Shown piece by piece: positions 16,686-20,643 of a stretch of DNA of 20,643 bases. The notes below the pieces were generated by a model. It saw nothing but the letters and a program-made list of their open reading frames with translations, made no database searches and was not told where the DNA came from. The stretch covers positions 1 to 20,643 of the forward strand of contig JAVYAJ010000159.1 of NCBI GenBank assembly GCA_032229885.1. The letters are read 5' to 3'. A program made the position numbers and the translations under genes. Each line of letters begins with the position of its first letter. Positions within the stretch are counted from its first letter, which is position 1. The DNA is from Anammoximicrobium sp032229885. GTDB taxonomy: Bacteria > Planctomycetota > Planctomycetia > Pirellulales > Pirellulaceae.

Positions 16686-18050
16686 ATGCCGCGAAGAAAG
16701 TGGTGGATCCTGGGCGCGCTGGGCGTCGGCACTTTCATGTCAGCGCTGGACGGCAGCATCGTCAACGTGATTCTGCCCGTCGTCCAGCGCGACTTGCACA
16801 CGAGTCTCGACACCGTCCAGTGGGTGGTGACGATCTACCTGTTGGTCATTAGCGGCTTGCTGTTGACCTTTGGTCGTCTGGGCGATCTCGTCGGGCATCG
16901 GCCGGTGTGCCTGCTGGGATTTCTGGTCTTCATCATAGGCTCGGCCCTGTGCGGATTCGCTCCGACGATCTTCGTGTTGGTCGCCGCGCGGGCCTTTCAA
17001 GCGCTGGGCGCCGCCATGATCTTTTCCAGCTCGCCCGCGATTCTGACCGCCAACTTTCCCCCGGTGCAACTCGGGCAAGCCCTGGGGCTCCAAGCGGCGA
17101 TGACCTATCTAGGCCTGGCATGTGGGCCATCGCTGGGCGGATGGCTGACGGACAGTCTGGGCTGGCAGTCGGTGTTCTTTGCCAGCGTGCCGGTCGGCGC
17201 TCTGGCGATCATCGCCTGTCGCTGGGCAATTCCGATCACGCCGCCCGTCAATCGCGATGAAACGTTTGATCCGTGGGGCGCAGTTGTATTTCTGATCGGC
17301 GTCAGCATGTTGCTGCTGGCGTTGAACCAGGGCCATGCGTGGGGCTGGGCGTCGATGGCAACGCTTTCGCTGCTCGGCGGATCTGTGCTGGTGCTGACGT
17401 TGTTCGTCCAGATCGAACGGCGCGTCCGGTTTGCGATGCTCGACTTGACCCTGTTTCGTTCCGCCCTGTTTTCAGCGGCCATCGTCAGCGCGGGCTTGAA
17501 CTACTCGGCCACGGCCATGGTCCTGTTCCTGATGCCGTTCTATCTGATCGCGCATCTGGGATGGGATCCGCAGCAGGCCGGCCTGCTGCTGACGGCTCAG
17601 CCGTTGGTGATGTCGATTACTGCGCCGATCAGCGGTTCGGTTTCCGATTGGCTCGACGGCTCGCGCTGGGTGGCGACGACGGGCATGGCCATTCTCACGC
17701 TCGGACTGGGCTGGCTGGCCTACGCGACGCATATCGGATCGTGGCAGCAGGCGGCCGCCGGTCTGGCCGTGGTGGGGCTGGGCACGGGCGTGTTCAATAG
17801 TCCCAACAACAGCGCGCTGATGAGCGCAGCGCCGCCGAATCGTCGCGGCATCGCCGGCGGCGTGATGGCCACGGGTCGCAACGTTGGTGTGATGTTTGGC
17901 GTAGCGTTGGCCGGCGCCGTCGGGACAACGATGCAGGCGTTGCGATATTCGCTGCCCGCCGCAATCACCGCCAGCTTCTGTGTCGCCGCGTTCATCGCCG
18001 CGCTGGGAACGGCCGTGACCCTGGTGCGGGGAAAACCGTCAGCGCGCTAA
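16686..18050 (+). CDS. MFS drug/proton antiporter, DHA2 (EmrB/QacA) family
   Basis: This is a 454-residue integral membrane protein with about 14 hydrophobic helices. Motif D1 is TFMSALDGSIVNVILPVV (16-33, with Asp22), motif A is FGRLGDLVGHRP (62-73), and the antiporter motif C region is GLACGPSLGGW (143-153). These mark a proton-driven multidrug exporter of the DHA2 group in the inner membrane. Substrate is unknown. I chose the ATG at 16686 because it gives the usual short cytosolic N-terminus (MPRRKWW), although its ribosome site is weak; a TTG at 16626 with AGAGGG upstream would add 20 residues. No membrane-fusion partner (EmrA-like) is encoded nearby. Confidence 0.92.
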   Translation: MPRRKWWILGALGVGTFMSALDGSIVNVILPVVQRDLHTSLDTVQWVVTIYLLVISGLLLTFGRLGDLVGHRPVCLLGFLVFIIGSALCGFAPTIFVLVAARAFQALGAAMIFSSSPAILTANFPPVQLGQALGLQAAMTYLGLACGPSLGGWLTDSLGWQSVFFASVPVGALAIIACRWAIPITPPVNRDETFDPWGAVVFLIGVSMLLLALNQGHAWGWASMATLSLLGGSVLVLTLFVQIERRVRFAMLDLTLFRSALFSAAIVSAGLNYSATAMVLFLMPFYLIAHLGWDPQQAGLLLTAQPLVMSITAPISGSVSDWLDGSRWVATTGMAILTLGLGWLAYATHIGSWQQAAAGLAVVGLGTGVFNSPNNSALMSAAPPNRRGIAGGVMATGRNVGVMFGVALAGAVGTTMQALRYSLPAAITASFCVAAFIAALGTAVTLVRGKPSAR

Positions 18051-18379
18051 AGTTTTTGCGAAGCGATGCTTCACGCGGCTGGGCGCGCCGCGTTCTCGCT
18101 GTGCGCCGCAGTCCGCCGTCGCCGCGTGGGCTGTGGCGTCGATCGCCCATTTTCACCCGTACACGGCATCGGGCGGCCACGCTGCGTCGCGACGTCGGCA
18201 GTGATCCGATCGTGTAGAAGGTGGACGCCAAGAGGGCCGCCGCGACGCATTGCGCCGCATCGAAGTGGGGGCTCGCCAAGTGGACACTCGCCAAGCCCTC
18301 GATGGTCGCCGTTTGTACTATCATGACAGAACCCCCCAGCAATAGAACGTGCCAGGCGTGTGAACTCGGAGGCCTAATG
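18051..18379. other. 329-base spacer between MFS and C25 peptidase genes
   Basis: No gene was recognised. The plus-strand frame continuous with the peptidase extends back to 18221 but has no ribosome site and precedes a clear signal peptide. The spacer holds copy B of the 18-base repeat (18061-18078) and a short tandem CTCGCCAAG repeat at about 18271-18294. Confidence 0.4.
18061..18078. repeat. 18-base dispersed repeat, copy B
   Basis: AAGCGATGCTTCACGCGG matches 8853-8870 at 16 of 18 positions. With the preceding G it forms the hairpin GAAGC-GAT-GCTTC at 18060-18072, ten bases after the MFS stop codon. No T-run follows, so a terminator role is doubtful. Confidence 0.3.
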
Positions 18380-19828
18380 ATGTCGCATCGAATGATGCTC
18401 GTGCTGGTCATTTACGTGGGATGGATTGCGTGCGCCGCGGTGGCTCGACCCGCGGACAACGAGATCTTGCAGAACGGAGACGCACCTCGAGACCAGCGTC
18501 CGTCGTCGGACGCGCGATTGCTGGTCGTCGCCCCTGCGTCGTTTCACGCTGCGGTCGCCGAGTTCGTCGCGCACAAAACGGCGCAACTACCGACCGAGCT
18601 AGTGGCGCTGGAAGACGTGCTGAAAGATCAGTCGGGCGTCGACGACCCGGAAAAGCTGAAACGATTTCTGTTTCAGCGTTGGCGAGACGGCCAGCTAAGG
18701 TACGTGCTGCTGGTCGGCGATGTGGACATCATGCCCGTGCGATACATGGTCCTGGATCGCGTCAACCCGGCCGCGTTCGACTATGCGTTCTATCCCTCGG
18801 ACCTCTACTACGCCGACCTGGCCAAGGCGGACGGCTGCTTCGACGATTGGAACGCCAGCCGCGAGGGCTTTCACGAAGGGTATTTTGGCGAGGCGCGCGG
18901 GGAAAAGAACAAGGACGGCCCGATCAACGAAGACCGAGTGCACTACCTGCCGGAGATCGCCGTTGGACGGTGGCCGGTGAGCACCGTCGTCCAGGCGACA
19001 AACGTTGCCCGCAAGACGATCCGCTACGAACAGGACCTGGCATTGGGCGCCAAGCCGAACGCGAACCGAGCCGCCGTGATTGCGGTCGCCGGGTGGGTAG
19101 ACAGCCGGCGCCTGCTGGACGGTGTAGCTCGCAGGCTGTCGTCGCGTTGGCAGGTCACGAAGTTCTATTATCGCGACGGGTATCCACAGCCCGTCGCGCA
19201 GCCGAGCGAGGCGGCGTTGTATGATTTGCTCGAGTCCGGCGTGGGACTCGTCTTGCACACCGGGCACGGCGACACGGATCGCTGGAACGGTTGCTGTACG
19301 ATCGCAGGCCTGGCCAAGGTTCGGAATGCGGATCGTCTCCCGGTGCTCGTCTCCGTAGGCTGTTCGACGGCCCACTTCGCGCCGTTGGCGCCGTACGATG
19401 CGTATACCGGCACGGATGGCGCAGCCCATCAAGGGACCGACGCCGGCGAAGTGTTCTCGGCGCCGCCTCCGCCGCCCGCGCCATACCAGCGGCAATTCAA
19501 TCGCACCGGGCTGGGCGAGGCCGCGCTGCGCGCGGCGGACAACGGCGCCGTCGCGTACATCGGCTGCAATACGGGCAGCCAGCCCTGCGCGCAGACGCTG
19601 CTGATTGGGTTTGCCGAGGCGCTGGCCAGCGCCGACGAGCCGCGGTTGGGCGACGCCTGGAATGCCGCCCTGCGCTACTATCATTCTCGCGAGCGTCTGG
19701 ACCAGCTACGCCCAACGTCGAGCTGGTACCCGCCTAGCATCTTTTTCCAGGGAATGAAGTTCATGGTCTTCGGCGACCCGACGCTGCGCATGCCGCGCGA
19801 GCCTGTGTCACCGCCGAACAGAGGATAA
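18380..19828 (+). CDS. Secreted gingipain-like cysteine peptidase (peptidase C25 family)
   Basis: This is a 482-residue protein with a signal peptide (hydrophobic MMLVLVIYVGWIACAAVA, cleavage near residue 22). The caspase-like fold of family C25 is supported by VLLVGDVDIMPVRY (109-122), LPEIAVGRWPV (190-200), the catalytic His region VLHTGHGD (His296 in GHG likely) and the nucleophile region VLVSVGCSTAHF (Cys328). These are followed by GEVF and the segment NGAVAYIGCNTGS (388-400). It ends after GMKFMVFGDPTLRMP, with no obvious C-terminal sorting domain. The start at 18380 has GGAGG seven bases upstream; ATG 18377 is nearly equivalent. Activity is inferred; the target is unknown. Confidence 0.87.
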   Translation: MSHRMMLVLVIYVGWIACAAVARPADNEILQNGDAPRDQRPSSDARLLVVAPASFHAAVAEFVAHKTAQLPTELVALEDVLKDQSGVDDPEKLKRFLFQRWRDGQLRYVLLVGDVDIMPVRYMVLDRVNPAAFDYAFYPSDLYYADLAKADGCFDDWNASREGFHEGYFGEARGEKNKDGPINEDRVHYLPEIAVGRWPVSTVVQATNVARKTIRYEQDLALGAKPNANRAAVIAVAGWVDSRRLLDGVARRLSSRWQVTKFYYRDGYPQPVAQPSEAALYDLLESGVGLVLHTGHGDTDRWNGCCTIAGLAKVRNADRLPVLVSVGCSTAHFAPLAPYDAYTGTDGAAHQGTDAGEVFSAPPPPPAPYQRQFNRTGLGEAALRAADNGAVAYIGCNTGSQPCAQTLLIGFAEALASADEPRLGDAWNAALRYYHSRERLDQLRPTSSWYPPSIFFQGMKFMVFGDPTLRMPREPVSPPNRG

Positions 19829-19860
19829 ACCCCGCGGTTGCAAACGCGATCCTTATCTTT
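19822..19860 (+). terminator. Weak candidate terminator after the C25 peptidase
   Basis: AGGAT at 19822-19826 can pair with ATCCT at 19849-19853, and CGCG at 19833-19836 with CGCG at 19845-19848, leaving an internal bulge. The T-rich TTATCTTT follows. The stem is interrupted, so the call is tentative. Confidence 0.25.
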
Positions 19861-20319
19861 CGCACGCTAACGCATCGGCTTACAAAGGCTCGGCTCGCCC
19901 CAGGGTTCTTTGCCGGAGGTGCTGCCGAGGGTAACAGAGACGAGTGGCGCCAAACGCGTCTTCGCCGAAACCTCTGGCTTCGACTTGGCGGGCGTCTAGC
20001 CGGCGCGATCGCCAAAGGCCGAAGACGGCGTTTTGGACTCCACCTTCCAACTCGACGCAGTGGCGAGCGACGCCTTCTTCGACGCATGGCCGAGGGGCAT
20101 TTTACCGGCCTCTTCGGTGCGCCGGAAATTGTTCCTTTTTTCCAAGAAAGACTTGCAAACGCTATGGGCATCCTCTCTAATCTTCGTTCGCAACTCGTCG
20201 GACGCCGCGGATTCGCAATCTCATCCCGCCGGCGATGATGCGTTGCGGGATCCTTTTCGGCTCGTTCGTGCCACGCGCTCTTTTCCTTGCGAGGCTGTTG
20301 TGATCTGCACTTTAGGCAA
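19829..20319. other. 491-base region without a convincing gene
   Basis: The stretch holds a hairpin-like sequence with a GTTA/TAAC loop at 19861-19884. It also holds a minus-strand open frame of 65 codons (19996-20193) ending KTPSSAFGDRAG, which starts at TTG and lacks a ribosome site. Parts are less GC-rich (about 20120-20180), unlike the flanking genes, which may indicate decayed or imported DNA. Confidence 0.4.
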
Positions 20320-20514
20320 TCACATCGCGAGGGCAAGCAGGGTATCCAGGAGTGTCCGGAATTTGGGATCGTCCAAAGGGCCGGGTAGAGCGGGCAGAAA
20401 ATGTTCGTGCAGCATTTCACGGGCAATCGAGCGTCGGCGGTCGGCATGTGAGGGACGCCGCTCAGGGTTGTCCCAAGGCCGCGCACTGCGGTCCGTCAAC
20501 TCGGAGTGGTCCAT
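20320..20514 (-). CDS. Small hypothetical protein, 64 residues
   Basis: The frame starts at the ATG at 20514 (MDHSELTDRS) and ends with TGA at 20320. It has a charged, Arg/Asp-rich first half with PWDNPERRPSHADRRRSIA (about 13-31) and an amphipathic second half with PLDDPKFRTLLDTLLAL (46-62). The composition reads like a real small protein, probably helical, rather than a chance frame. I cannot name a family. No clear ribosome site precedes the ATG; an in-frame GTG at 20547 would add 11 residues. No other gene stands next to it, and it may be a remnant of a larger or mobile element. Confidence 0.45.
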   Translation of the reverse strand: MDHSELTDRSARPWDNPERRPSHADRRRSIAREMLHEHFLPALPGPLDDPKFRTLLDTLLALAM

Positions 20515-20643
20515 GTCCCAACAGCATAACTCGACAAGCCCATACACCAGCCCTTTAAAGCTAGCACGTACGTGAGACCACGATGGAATGCCGTGAATCT
20601 GGTGAAATGTGGCAAGGTGGGGGAGGGGAAATTTTCCATCTAG
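20515..20643. other. Window end upstream of the small ORF
   Basis: The last 129 bases contain TTTAAA (20554-20559), the palindrome CACGTACGTG (20565-20574) and the 11-base near-palindrome GGAAATTTTCC (20627-20637). No gene is visible; whatever lies to the right is outside the window. Confidence 0.35.

Noticed and set aside
17992..18411. Minus-strand frame of 139 codons near the MFS-C25 spacer
   Set aside because: It overlaps both the end of the MFS gene and the start of the C25 gene antisense; it has no ribosome site and no domain pattern.
18695..19684. Minus-strand frame of 329 codons
   Set aside because: It is antisense to the C25 peptidase gene, which has a signal peptide, ribosome site and catalytic motifs.

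Overview
The window looks like chromosomal DNA of a GC-rich planctomycete, most likely of the Pirellulales. The strongest marker is the N-terminus of the partial giant surface protein at the left edge. It carries an FEPLEGRRLLA segment, the LEPR-XLL type motif typical of large exported planctomycete proteins. Roomy spacing between genes, mixed strands and GTG starts are consistent with this. No rRNA, tRNA, CRISPR array, complete insertion sequence or phage module was found.

Left half, all on the minus strand and read from right to left: a ribosomal-protein-S1-like protein with four S1 domains (9094-10773), a HIT-family nucleotide hydrolase (8491-8835), a glutamine-hydrolysing asparagine synthetase (6370-8295), glucose-1-phosphate adenylyltransferase GlgC (4916-6163), an 870-base gap, and the N-terminal 1348 residues of a beta-helical autotransporter-repeat protein that leaves the window at base 1. 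Gaps of about 200-260 bases separate the first four genes, so this is a co-directional run rather than a tight operon.

Centre, on the plus strand: a protein with two zinc ribbons and a C-terminal membrane anchor (10900-11439), divergent from the S1 gene. Then comes a 382-base spacer holding a perfect TATAAT box and three short-loop hairpins, two of them inside a 49-base direct repeat. A compact three-gene operon follows, with gaps of 12 and 11 bases: an AhpD-like peroxidase-fold protein, an AlkA-like DNA glycosylase and a DUF488 protein. An oxidative or alkylation stress role is a reasonable inference. The spacer would form a long structured leader of the operon mRNA.

Right part: a secreted HEAT-repeat plus sialidase (BNR) fusion protein on the minus strand (13965-15953), a DHA2-type drug/proton antiporter (16686-18050) and a secreted gingipain-like (C25) cysteine peptidase with an apparent His-Cys dyad (18380-19828). 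The last 800 bases hold mostly no gene, apart from a convincing but unnamed 64-residue minus-strand reading frame at 20320-20514.

I do not see a clear new multi-gene system. The best candidates for something undescribed are the GGA-loop hairpin repeat family with compensatory stem changes in the leader of the ahpD-alkA-DUF488 operon, that operon itself, and the unusual domain combinations of the HEAT-sialidase and of the RG-rich S1 protein.
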